A program made the translations under genes and the position numbers. This document shows, in pieces, positions 37,240-44,206 of a stretch of 57,792 nt of DNA (positions are counted from its first letter, which is position 1; each line of letters starts with the position of its first letter). The DNA is from an uncultured Prevotellaceae bacterium (lineage in GTDB: Bacteria; Bacteroidota; Bacteroidia; Bacteroidales; Bacteroidaceae). The notes under the pieces are model-generated. The model had not been told where the DNA came from. It worked only from the letters and a program-made list of their open reading frames with translations, and ran no database searches. Location: contig CACZDV010000017.1 in assembly GCA_902780025.1 (NCBI GenBank), positions 1 to 57,792 on the forward strand, read 5' to 3'.

Positions 37240-37806
37240 TTACTCCTTTGCACGAGCCAGATAAGAACCGTCGCGGGTGTCAACCTGAATAAGGTCGCCC
37301 TCGTTGATGAACAAGGGAACGCGAACCTCAACGCCAGTCTCCAGCGTAGCGGGCTTCAGCGTATTGGTGGCAGTGTCGCCCTTGATGCCCGGCTCAGAAT
37401 GAGTGACGCGAAGAACAGTCTTCACGGGCATTTCAGCGTAAAGGATGGTGCCGTCTGTGGTGTCGCTGACAACTTCCACAATGTCGCTCTCCTTCATGAA
37501 CTCATGACCGATGACAAGGTCGTTGTCGATGGGAATCTGCTCGAAAGTCTCCTGATTCATGAAGATACGTCCTGACTGATCCTCATAGAGGTACTGGTAG
37601 GGACGACGCTCAATGATAACGTCCTCCAGTTTCTCACCGATGTTGTAACGACGCTCCAGTACACGGCCGTCGCTGACGTTCTTCACCTTAATGTTCATGA
37701 TGGTGTTACCCTTACCCGGCTTGCGATGCTGGAAATCGATGCAAACCCAAATGCCGCCGTCCATACGAATAGCGGTTCCTTTTTTAATGTCTTGTGAGTT
37801 AATCAT
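37240..37806 (-). CDS. efp: Translation elongation factor P
   Basis: Relieves ribosome stalling at polyproline by entering the E site. 188 residues, the usual three beta-barrel domains, from the ATG at 37806 (MINSQDIKKGTAIRM); longer codons upstream overlap the promoter. The domain I loop normally bearing the modified lysine reads HRKPGKGNTIMNIKVKN, with the conserved KPGKG. Domain III ends in RVPLFINEGDLIQVDTRDGSYLARAKE, the family signature. It starts the run efp-glycosyltransferase-radC. Confidence 0.96.
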   Translation of the reverse strand: MINSQDIKKGTAIRMDGGIWVCIDFQHRKPGKGNTIMNIKVKNVSDGRVLERRYNIGEKLEDVIIERRPYQYLYEDQSGRIFMNQETFEQIPIDNDLVIGHEFMKESDIVEVVSDTTDGTILYAEMPVKTVLRVTHSEPGIKGDTATNTLKPATLETGVEVRVPLFINEGDLIQVDTRDGSYLARAKE

Positions 37807-37842
37807 ACAAATAAAATAATGTAATATATTGGAATTTGGGTG

Positions 37843-37850
37843 CAAAGGTA
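37843..37850 (-). promoter_or_regulatory. -7 box of the efp promoter
   Basis: TACCTTTG on the minus strand followed by CACCCAAAT. The -33 region is occupied by a GTGAAAAGTGAAAAG tract and has no TTTG match. Confidence 0.6.
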
Positions 37851-37858
37851 CGAAAAAA

Positions 37859-37888
37859 AGTGAAAAGTGAAAAGTGAAAAGAGAAAAA
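37859..37888. repeat. GTGAAAAGTGAAAAG tract between efp and rpmH promoters
   Basis: Three units of GTGAAAA followed by GAGAAAA, lying directly upstream of the efp -7 box and just before the rpmH -33 box. Confidence 0.7.
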
Positions 37889-37900
37889 ATTAGCAATAAA

Positions 37901-37932
37901 TTTGCGTAATTCAAAAGAAATGAGTACTTTTG
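37901..37932 (+). promoter_or_regulatory. Bacteroidota-type promoter of rpmH
   Basis: TTTG at 37901-37904, 20 bp spacer, TACTTTTG at 37925-37932, then CACCCCAAATCGGTAAAT. The leader to the ATG is about 45 bp. Confidence 0.8.
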
Positions 37933-37978
37933 CACCCCAAATCGGTAAATAAACAACAAAAATAACAAGAATAAAGCA

Positions 37979-38134
37979 ATGAAAAGAACATTTCAGCCGC
38001 ACAATCGCCGTCGCGTCAACAAGCACGGCTTCCGTGAGAGAATGGCCACAAAGAATGGTCGCCGCGTGTTGGCTTCACGCCGCGCTAAGGGCCGCAAGAA
38101 GTTAACTGTTTCTGACGAGCATCACGGAAAGTAA
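37979..38134 (+). CDS. rpmH: 50S ribosomal protein L34
   Basis: 51 residues, a very basic ribosomal protein. The sequence begins [20 protein letters not shown] and continues [21 protein letters not shown], which is the diagnostic L34 pattern; the extra C-terminal VSDEHHGK is a Bacteroidota-type tail. It has its own promoter and terminator, and unlike in many bacteria it is not followed by rnpA, which sits at 23204. Confidence 0.97.
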   Translation: MKRTFQPHNRRRVNKHGFRERMATKNGRRVLASRRAKGRKKLTVSDEHHGK

Positions 38135-38162
38135 ACGGGTATCTCAGAAAGAAAATGAAGGT

Positions 38163-38208
38163 AAAACAGAAAGAAGTGGAGAGAATTCTTTGCTTCTTTC
38201 TGTTTTTT
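38163..38208 (+). terminator. Intrinsic terminator of rpmH
   Basis: AAAACAGAAAGAAG and CTTCTTTCTGTTTT form a 14-bp perfect stem followed by two more T. The right loop margin holds the -33 box of the next promoter. Confidence 0.8.
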
Positions 38209-38219
38209 CATTATCTTTG
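38189..38219 (+). promoter_or_regulatory. Promoter of the PASTA gene, overlapping the rpmH terminator
   Basis: TTTG at 38189-38192, 19 bp spacer, TATCTTTG at 38212-38219. The -33 box and most of the spacer coincide with the loop and right arm of the rpmH terminator. Confidence 0.75.
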
Positions 38220-38240
38220 CACGGCAAAAGCAAGTGACAG

Positions 38241-38951
38241 ATGAAAATAAAGGAATTCTTCGGTAAGTTTTTAAGCCTTTATCTGTGGGGGAACCTGTTG
38301 GCCATGCTACTTGTCGTGGTAGGGTTGTGCTTCGGTGTGAAGTACGGCCTGGAATGGTACACCCATCATGGCGAAGGCATTGAGGTGCCCAAACTGGTGA
38401 ATATGACCAGCAAGAATGCCCGCCTGCTGTTGGCGGAGAGCGGACTGGAGCTGCAGGTGAACGACTCCGGCTACAACAAGCGGTTGCCTGCCGACTGCAT
38501 CCTGGCACAGTCGCCAGGACCTGGCATGAAGGTGAAGCCCGGACATATCATCTATGTAACGGTAAACTCCCCATCGTCACCTACGTTTGCCATCCCCGAC
38601 GTGATTGATAATAGCAGTTACCGCGAGGCCGAGGCCAAGTTGATGGCTTTGGGCTTCAAACTGCTGCCCCCGAAACGCATCGTCGGTGAACGTGACTGGG
38701 TGTATGGCATCCTGAGCAGAGGACGTCGCCTCAACACTGGCGAGCATGTGTCCATCGACACGCCACTGACACTGCTGATAGGCAACGGACAGTTCGGCGA
38801 CGACGAGGACATTGACTATACGGAACCGGAGTATTACTTTAGGGGGGAAGAGATCGATGATATCGATGACACCGATGATGAAATTGACGAGTTCAAGGAA
38901 ATAAAGGAATCTGACACCCGCGAACAAACGGACGAGGAGCCTGTAGAATAA
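38241..38951 (+). CDS. Membrane-anchored PASTA-domain protein
   Basis: 236 residues. One N-terminal membrane helix (about 12-36), two PASTA domains (about 46-112, VPKLVNMTSKNARLLLAESGLEL, and 115-188, IPDVIDNSSYREAEAKLMALGF), and a strongly acidic C-terminal tail (DDIDDTDDEIDEFKE). PASTA domains bind peptidoglycan or the transpeptidase site; in other phyla they belong to Ser/Thr kinases or PBPs, but here no kinase domain is attached. First gene of the run to the NigD-like lipoprotein. Confidence 0.88.
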   Translation: MKIKEFFGKFLSLYLWGNLLAMLLVVVGLCFGVKYGLEWYTHHGEGIEVPKLVNMTSKNARLLLAESGLELQVNDSGYNKRLPADCILAQSPGPGMKVKPGHIIYVTVNSPSSPTFAIPDVIDNSSYREAEAKLMALGFKLLPPKRIVGERDWVYGILSRGRRLNTGEHVSIDTPLTLLIGNGQFGDDEDIDYTEPEYYFRGEEIDDIDDTDDEIDEFKEIKESDTREQTDEEPVE

Positions 38952-38956
38952 GCGTA

Positions 38957-40021
38957 ATGGACGACGAGGAACTGATACTGAACGACCAGGAACTGGACGA
39001 TGAGAGCCAGCAACTCTACGAGCACTTCCGCATAGAAGTGGATCGTGGACAAGAACCACTGCGCATTGACAAGTTCCTGACCGAACACATGCAGCACTCC
39101 ACCCGTAACCGTATCCAGCAGGCTGCCGATGCCGGTTTCATTCATGTGGGTGACCGGCCGGTAAAGAGCAATTACAAGGTACGCCCTGGTGATGTCATTA
39201 CGCTGATGCTCGACCGTCCACACTACGACACCACTATCGAGCCAGAGGACATTCCGCTCGACGTAGTCTATGAAGACGACCAGCTGATGGTCATCAACAA
39301 GCCAGCGGGACTGGTCGTCCATCCTGGCGTCGGCAACTTTCACGGAACGCTGGTCAACGCTATTGCCTGGCACCTTCGTAACCTGCCCACCTACGACCCC
39401 AATGACCCCAGCGTGGGACTCGTCCACCGCATTGACAAGGACACCAGCGGACTGCTGGTCGTTGCCAAGACGCCCGAGGCCAAGACCAAGCTTGGGGCAC
39501 AGTTCTTCAATCACGACACCCACCGCTCATACAACGCGCTGGTATGGGGACACTTCACTGAAGACGAAGGACGTATTGAGGGCAATATCGGCCGTGATCC
39601 CCGTGACCGTCAGCGCATGGCCGTCTTTCCACCCGATTCTGACACAGGCAAGCCAGCCGTCACCCATTGGCGGGTGATTGAACGGTTCGGCTACACCACG
39701 TTAGTGGAATGTGTCTTAGAGACTGGACGCACACACCAGATACGTGCTCACATGAAGCACATCGGCCATCCGCTGTTCTGTGACGAGCGCTACGGGGGCA
39801 CAGAAATCCTGCGTGGCGAACGCTCCAGTACGTACAAGGCTTTCATTCAGAACTGTTTTCAACTCTGTCCGCGACAAGTGCTGCATGCCCGTACGCTCGG
39901 CTTCGTCCATCCTACGACGGGCCAGCAGATGGACTTCACCAGCGAGCTGCCTGCCGACATGGGTGCTGTCATTGATAAATGGAGAATATATATAAAAGGT
40001 AATACGAATAATACACTATGA
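38957..40021 (+). CDS. rluD: RluA/RluD-family 23S rRNA pseudouridine synthase
   Basis: Isomerises uridines in the large-subunit rRNA. 354 residues with an N-terminal S4 domain (about 34-90, LRIDKFLTEHMQHSTRNRIQQA) and a catalytic domain with D160 in GLVHRIDKDTSGLLVVAK, and motif III in RTHQIRAHMKHIGHPL. The S4 domain and length favour RluD over RluA or RluC, but the exact target sites are inferred. It begins 5 bp after the PASTA gene and its last bases overlap ddl by 4 bp. Confidence 0.9.
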   Translation: MDDEELILNDQELDDESQQLYEHFRIEVDRGQEPLRIDKFLTEHMQHSTRNRIQQAADAGFIHVGDRPVKSNYKVRPGDVITLMLDRPHYDTTIEPEDIPLDVVYEDDQLMVINKPAGLVVHPGVGNFHGTLVNAIAWHLRNLPTYDPNDPSVGLVHRIDKDTSGLLVVAKTPEAKTKLGAQFFNHDTHRSYNALVWGHFTEDEGRIEGNIGRDPRDRQRMAVFPPDSDTGKPAVTHWRVIERFGYTTLVECVLETGRTHQIRAHMKHIGHPLFCDERYGGTEILRGERSSTYKAFIQNCFQLCPRQVLHARTLGFVHPTTGQQMDFTSELPADMGAVIDKWRIYIKGNTNNTL

Positions 40022-41007
40022 AGAATCTAAAAAGAAACATCGCCATCGTCTGCGGTGGCGACTCTTCCGAACACGATGTATCGCTGCGCTCAGCACAGGG
40101 ACTTTACTCCTTTTTCGACAAGGAGCGCTATAATGTCTACATCGTCGATATCAAGGGACAAGACTGGCACGTAGAGCTGCCTGGAGGACTGACAGCCAAG
40201 ATTGACCGTAACGACTTCTCGTTCATCGAAGACGGTAAGGCCATGCTCTTTGACTATGCCTACATCACCATTCATGGCACTCCGGGCGAGAACGGCATCC
40301 TGCAGGGATACTTCGACCTCATCGGACTGCCCTACTCAACCAGCGGCGTACTCGTCGAAGCGATGACGTTCGACAAGTTCGTTCTCAATCAGTATCTGCG
40401 CGGCTATGGTGTCGCCGTGGCCGATTCATTGCTGATTCGCAAGGGGTATGAGGAATTGGTCAGCGACGACGAGATAGAAGAGCGCATTGGCATGCCCTGT
40501 TTCGTGAAGCCTGCTGCCGACGGTTCGTCGTTTGGTGTCAGCAAGGTGAAATGCAAGGACCAGTTGGCCCCCGCCATCCGTAAGGCAATGCTGGAGAGTT
40601 CCGAGATTATGGTCGAGAGCTTCCTGGAGGGCACGGAGATTTCGCAGGGTGTCTACAAGACGCGCGAGAAGACTGTTGTGCTGCCAGCCACCGAGGTGGT
40701 GACGAGTAATGAGTTCTTTGACTACGATGCGAAGTATAACGGTCAGGTGCAGGAGATTACTCCCGCCCGTCTCTCAGCCGACATAGCCGAGCGCGTCAGC
40801 AAGATTACCAGCCACATCTACGACATCCTGCATTGCAACGGCATCATCCGCATCGACTACATCATCTCGAAAGAAGGTAAGATTTCCATGCTCGAAGTGA
40901 ATACCACGCCGGGTATGACCGCCACCAGCTTCATTCCCCAACAGGTACGTGCCGCAGGCCTCAACATGGCCGACGTGTTGACGGATATTGTAGAAAACCA
41001 ATTCTGA
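40018..41007 (+). CDS. ddl: D-alanine--D-alanine ligase
   Basis: Joins two D-alanines for peptidoglycan precursor synthesis. 329 residues, ATP-grasp fold. IAIVCGGDSSEHDVSLRSA near the N-terminus, the HGTPGENG loop, PCFVKPAADGSSFGVSKV in the ATP site and MLEVNTTPGMTATSFIPQQ in the metal/substrate region are all present. Start overlaps the rluD stop, with an acyltransferase gene 3 bp after its end. Confidence 0.96.
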   Translation: MKNLKRNIAIVCGGDSSEHDVSLRSAQGLYSFFDKERYNVYIVDIKGQDWHVELPGGLTAKIDRNDFSFIEDGKAMLFDYAYITIHGTPGENGILQGYFDLIGLPYSTSGVLVEAMTFDKFVLNQYLRGYGVAVADSLLIRKGYEELVSDDEIEERIGMPCFVKPAADGSSFGVSKVKCKDQLAPAIRKAMLESSEIMVESFLEGTEISQGVYKTREKTVVLPATEVVTSNEFFDYDAKYNGQVQEITPARLSADIAERVSKITSHIYDILHCNGIIRIDYIISKEGKISMLEVNTTPGMTATSFIPQQVRAAGLNMADVLTDIVENQF

Positions 41008-41010
41008 TAT

Positions 41011-42228
41011 ATGAATGAGTTCGACGAGATAAGGCCCTATGAGCCGGAGGAGATGAAGCAGGCCTTTGAAGAACTGCTCAGCGACCGTCAGTTTAATGTC
41101 ATCATGAAGGGCTTTGCCCCGTGGTTACCGAAAACTGTACGTAACGGACTGTTGCGCTTGGCGTTCACGGGCGTGAAGACCCCACTCGACTTCCAGAAGC
41201 GGTTCATGAAGCCCGTCGTCAACTACATCATCCGCAAACACACCGACGGTTGCTCATTCGACGACAGAGAGCTGAGGGCTGCCATTCCGTCCGAGGAATC
41301 CGACAGTCAGCGCTACACCTTTGTCTCCAACCATCGCGACATCGTGCTCGACTCTGCCTTTCTCGACGTACTACTGTTCAATAGCGGCTATCCCACGACG
41401 GTAGAGATTGGCATTGGCGACAATCTCCTGATTTACCCCTGGATTAAGCGGTTGGTGCGCATGAACAAGGCCTTTACTGTCCGCCGCGGACTGACAGCCC
41501 ATGAGATGATGCGCTCCAGCCAGCTCATGAGCCGCTACATCCACTACGCCGTCACGCAGAAGCGGGAGAACATCTGGATTGCCCAGCGCGAGGGACGTGC
41601 CAAGGACTCCGACGACCGTACTCAGGAATCGGTGCTGAAGATGTTGGCGATGGGGTATGAGAGAGGAGAGAGGAAAGAGGAAAGAGGAGAGAGGAAAGAG
41701 GAGAGAGGAGAGTACGCTGACGCTTTGCGCGAACTGAACATCGTGCCGCTCACCATCAGCTACGAGTACGACCCCTGCGACTATCTCAAGGCACAGGAGT
41801 TCCAGCAGAAGCGCGACAACCCCGCTTTCAAGAAGAGCCGTCAGGACGACCTCGACAATATGCGGACGGGAATCCTCGGCTACAAGGGTCGTGTCAGCTA
41901 TCATTGTGCAGCTCCTGCCAACACGTGGGCCAGCGAACTTGACAACCTGCCACGCAATGAGTTCTTTGCTGCCTTTGCCAGTCGTATGGACCGCGAGATT
42001 CATCGAGGCTACCACCTCTATCCCTGTAACTACATCGCTGCCGACCTGCTGGCTGGTAACAGGGAGCATGCCGAATACTATACGGCAGACGACGAACGTC
42101 GTTTTGCGCAGTACCTGAAAGGGCAGATGGCCAAGATCACCATTCCCAACAAGGATGAGGACTTCCTGCGTGAACGGCTCCTCACGATGTATGCAAACCC
42201 TGTAAAGAACTACCAGAACGCGCTATGA
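41011..42228 (+). CDS. Acyltransferase (1-acyl-glycerol-3-phosphate acyltransferase-like)
   Basis: 405 residues. The PlsC-like signature is SNHRDIVLDS around residues 106-115, with further acyltransferase blocks RRGLTAHEM (about 158) and IWIAQREGRAKDSDDRTQESVL (about 188-209). This suggests transfer of an acyl chain to a phospholipid or lipid A-related acceptor at the inner membrane. Residues 217-234 (ERGERKEERGERKEERGE) are encoded by a GAGAGAGGAAAGAG-like tract (41659-41712) that looks like an insertion into the enzyme. It overlaps the NigD-like gene by 4 bp. Confidence 0.82.
   Translation: MNEFDEIRPYEPEEMKQAFEELLSDRQFNVIMKGFAPWLPKTVRNGLLRLAFTGVKTPLDFQKRFMKPVVNYIIRKHTDGCSFDDRELRAAIPSEESDSQRYTFVSNHRDIVLDSAFLDVLLFNSGYPTTVEIGIGDNLLIYPWIKRLVRMNKAFTVRRGLTAHEMMRSSQLMSRYIHYAVTQKRENIWIAQREGRAKDSDDRTQESVLKMLAMGYERGERKEERGERKEERGEYADALRELNIVPLTISYEYDPCDYLKAQEFQQKRDNPAFKKSRQDDLDNMRTGILGYKGRVSYHCAAPANTWASELDNLPRNEFFAAFASRMDREIHRGYHLYPCNYIAADLLAGNREHAEYYTADDERRFAQYLKGQMAKITIPNKDEDFLRERLLTMYANPVKNYQNAL
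41659..41712. repeat. GA-rich tandem tract inside the acyltransferase gene
   Basis: 54 bp made of AGAGGAGAG and AGGAAAGAG units, in frame, encoding an alternating Glu/Arg/Gly/Lys segment. Lies between conserved blocks of the enzyme. Confidence 0.75.
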
Positions 42229-42902
42229 GACGACTACTGCTGCCCATTTCCATCATGGCCATCCTGACGCTCTTCGCGGCCTGTGAACAGGACTTCTACG
42301 AGAAGGGCGACAGCGAGAACTCCTACCTGCGCGCCGACTTCGTCGAAGCCGTCGTGGGCAGCAACAAGCAAGTGCAGTATGTCGTTACCGACGAGAACGT
42401 GCAGCTGCCGTTGTCAAAAGCTTATACCGCCAACTGGATACAGCGCGCCGACACCGTCTACCGTGCCGTCATGTACTACAGCCAGCGCGAGAATGCAGCT
42501 GAGGTGAGAAGTCTGTCACGGGTGACCACCATTCCCCTCACACGCGATACAACGACCAACGGCAGCACTTGGACTTCCGACCCCGTAGGGTTTGAGGCAG
42601 CATGGATAAGTACCAGCCGCAAGTACCTGAACCTGGGACTGATACTGAAGATGGGTGCCACTGAGAAGAGCGCCAGACCCCAAAGCATCGGCATGCTGCT
42701 CAACCGCGTCGACACGGCTGCCAAAGGCCAGCTGACGGGACACCTGCAACTGATACACAAGCAGGGCGACGTACCCGAATACTACTCACAACGTGTCTAC
42801 ATCAGCCTGCCGTTGCAGGAGCTGACTGTAGACACGCTGTACCTGACCATCGACACCTACGACGGCGTCGTCAGGAAAGGATTCCTACTCTCAAAGGACT
42901 GA
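42225..42902 (+). CDS. NigD-like lipoprotein
   Basis: 225 residues with a lipoprotein signal (TLFAAC, cysteine near 20). A small N-terminal beta domain (about 30-80) and a C-terminal Ig-like domain (about 85-220) agree with the NigD family, named from a Prevotella bacteriocin locus, but I identify it by overall shape and only weakly by sequence. It overlaps the acyltransferase gene by 4 bp and converges on argF' with 2 bp between stops. Confidence 0.55.
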   Translation: MRRLLLPISIMAILTLFAACEQDFYEKGDSENSYLRADFVEAVVGSNKQVQYVVTDENVQLPLSKAYTANWIQRADTVYRAVMYYSQRENAAEVRSLSRVTTIPLTRDTTTNGSTWTSDPVGFEAAWISTSRKYLNLGLILKMGATEKSARPQSIGMLLNRVDTAAKGQLTGHLQLIHKQGDVPEYYSQRVYISLPLQELTVDTLYLTIDTYDGVVRKGFLLSKD

Positions 42903-42904
42903 CA

Positions 42905-43945
42905 TCATAGCGCCTCGAGCATCCGCTTCAGGACTACTGAGCACGAAATCTCGCGGTTGGCAGCCTCGGGGATGACAATCGAGTTCTCCGACTCTATCAC
43001 GTCATCCGTCACAATCAGTCCGCGACGCACGGGCAGACAATGCATGAACTTGCCGTTGTTCGTCCACGACATGTGTTCCGTATCCACCGTCCACGACATA
43101 TCCTTCGATGTAATCTTTCCGTAGTCCTCGGGGTTGGTCACGCCGGGGTTCGACCAGTTCTTGGCATAGATGAAGTCGGCACCTTCGAAGGCTTTCCGCT
43201 GGTCGTACTCCACCTTGATGTCGCCCACAAACTTCGGGTCAAGTTCGTAGCCCTCGGGATGGGTGATGACGAAGTCAACGTCGGCAGCCAGCATCCATTG
43301 GGCAAACGAGTTGGGCACAGCCTGCGGCAGGGCGCGGCAGTGGGGAGCCCAGGTCAGCACCACCTTCGGACGAGGCCCAGACCCCTCCAACCTCCCCTGT
43401 TTAGGGGAGGCTACTGATTCTCCCCCTAAACAGGGGGAGTTAGAGGGGGTCCACTCCTTGATGGTTATCAAGTCGGCAAACGCCTGCAGCGGATGCACCG
43501 TTGCCGTCTCCATCGCAAACACAGGGCGGCCGCTATACTTGATAAACTGGTTGACCACCGTCTCAGCGTAGTCATACTCGCGATCGGTCAGCCCCGCAAA
43601 CGAGCGAACGCCGATGATGTCGCAGTAGCAGCCCATCACGGGGATGGCCTCCAGCAGGTGTTCACTCTTGTCACCGTCCATGATGACGCCACGCTCCGTC
43701 TCCAGCTTCCACGCACCCGCATTCACGTCGAGCACGATGACGTTCATGCCAAGATTCATGGCCGCCTTCTGTGTCGACAGTCGTGTGCGTAGCGAGTTAT
43801 TGAAGAATATCATCATCAGCGTCTTGTTACGTCCCAAGTGCTGATACTTGAATCGTTCGTTCTTAATCTCCATTGCTTCGGCCAGCGCCTTGTCCAGAGG
43901 ACCTATGTCGCCGACGTTCATAAAAGTTCGAAAATTGTTACTCAT
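42905..43945 (-). CDS. argF': N-acetyl/N-succinyl-ornithine carbamoyltransferase with in-frame palindromic insert
   Basis: Carbamoylates N-acyl-ornithine in the Bacteroidota version of arginine synthesis. 346 residues against about 318-325 usual. Carbamoyl-phosphate site FFNNSLRTRLSTQKAA (about 47-62), HPLQAFADL, and the C-terminal HCLPVRRGL are present. Residues about 166-190 (TPSNSPCLGG, then ESVASPKQGRLEGSG) interrupt the conserved stretch ADLITIKEW...PKVVLTWAPH and are encoded by a double palindrome (43376-43450); removing them restores the usual length. Acetyl versus succinyl preference is not decided here. Has its own minus-strand promoter. Confidence 0.92.
   Translation of the reverse strand: MSNNFRTFMNVGDIGPLDKALAEAMEIKNERFKYQHLGRNKTLMMIFFNNSLRTRLSTQKAAMNLGMNVIVLDVNAGAWKLETERGVIMDGDKSEHLLEAIPVMGCYCDIIGVRSFAGLTDREYDYAETVVNQFIKYSGRPVFAMETATVHPLQAFADLITIKEWTPSNSPCLGGESVASPKQGRLEGSGPRPKVVLTWAPHCRALPQAVPNSFAQWMLAADVDFVITHPEGYELDPKFVGDIKVEYDQRKAFEGADFIYAKNWSNPGVTNPEDYGKITSKDMSWTVDTEHMSWTNNGKFMHCLPVRRGLIVTDDVIESENSIVIPEAANREISCSVVLKRMLEAL
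43376..43450. repeat. Double-palindrome element inserted in frame in argF'
   Basis: CCTCCCCT-GTTT-AGGGGAGG (43391-43410) and CTCCCCCT-AAAC-AGGGGGAG (43420-43439) are inverted copies of each other. The outer flanks (ACCCCTCCAAC and GTTAGAGGGGGT) also pair, so the whole 75 bp is one long imperfect inverted repeat with two hairpins. Confidence 0.85.
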
Positions 43946-43983
43946 TACCTGTCATTATTTAGTTCAACTTATCAATTCCGCTG

Positions 43984-43991
43984 CAAAGATA
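43984..43991 (-). promoter_or_regulatory. Probable -7 box of argF'
   Basis: TATCTTTG on the minus strand, about 38 bp upstream of the ATG. No TTTG at the ideal -33 distance. Confidence 0.5.
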
Positions 43992-44059
43992 AGCAAAAAA
44001 AATGATAACCCGCACCTTATTGATGAATTTTGACCTCCCTTTGGACAGCAGCAATAGGC

Positions 44060-44096
44060 TTTGTCCGCGATTTGTCCATTATTCGGTGGTTTGTCC
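44060..44096 (+). promoter_or_regulatory. Three TTTGTCC heptamers upstream of the 773-residue lipoprotein gene
   Basis: TTTGTCC at 44060-44066, 44071-44077 and 44090-44096, plus an inverted near-copy (TTTGGAC) near 44039. They lie 55-90 bp before the -7 box TAACTTTG at 44151-44158 and may be protein-binding sites. Confidence 0.4.
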
Positions 44097-44150
44097 ACAC
44101 AACTTTGAGAGAAAAACGTGGAAAAACATCCGAGGCGGTGAAAATCGTCC

Positions 44151-44158
44151 TAACTTTG
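44151..44158 (+). promoter_or_regulatory. Probable -7 box of the 44207 gene
   Basis: TAACTTTG followed by CAGCGG, 48 bp before the ATG. The -33 region lacks TTTG, which would fit a promoter that depends on an activator. Confidence 0.5.
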
Positions 44159-44206
44159 CAGCGGAGAGATGAAAACAAGAGTATAAACGTTTAAAGAAAA
44201 AAGACA

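Noticed and set aside
37807-37968. N-terminal extension of elongation factor P.
   Set aside because: It spans the promoter and the GTGAAAAG tract; the true EF-P start MINSQDIKKG is at 37806.
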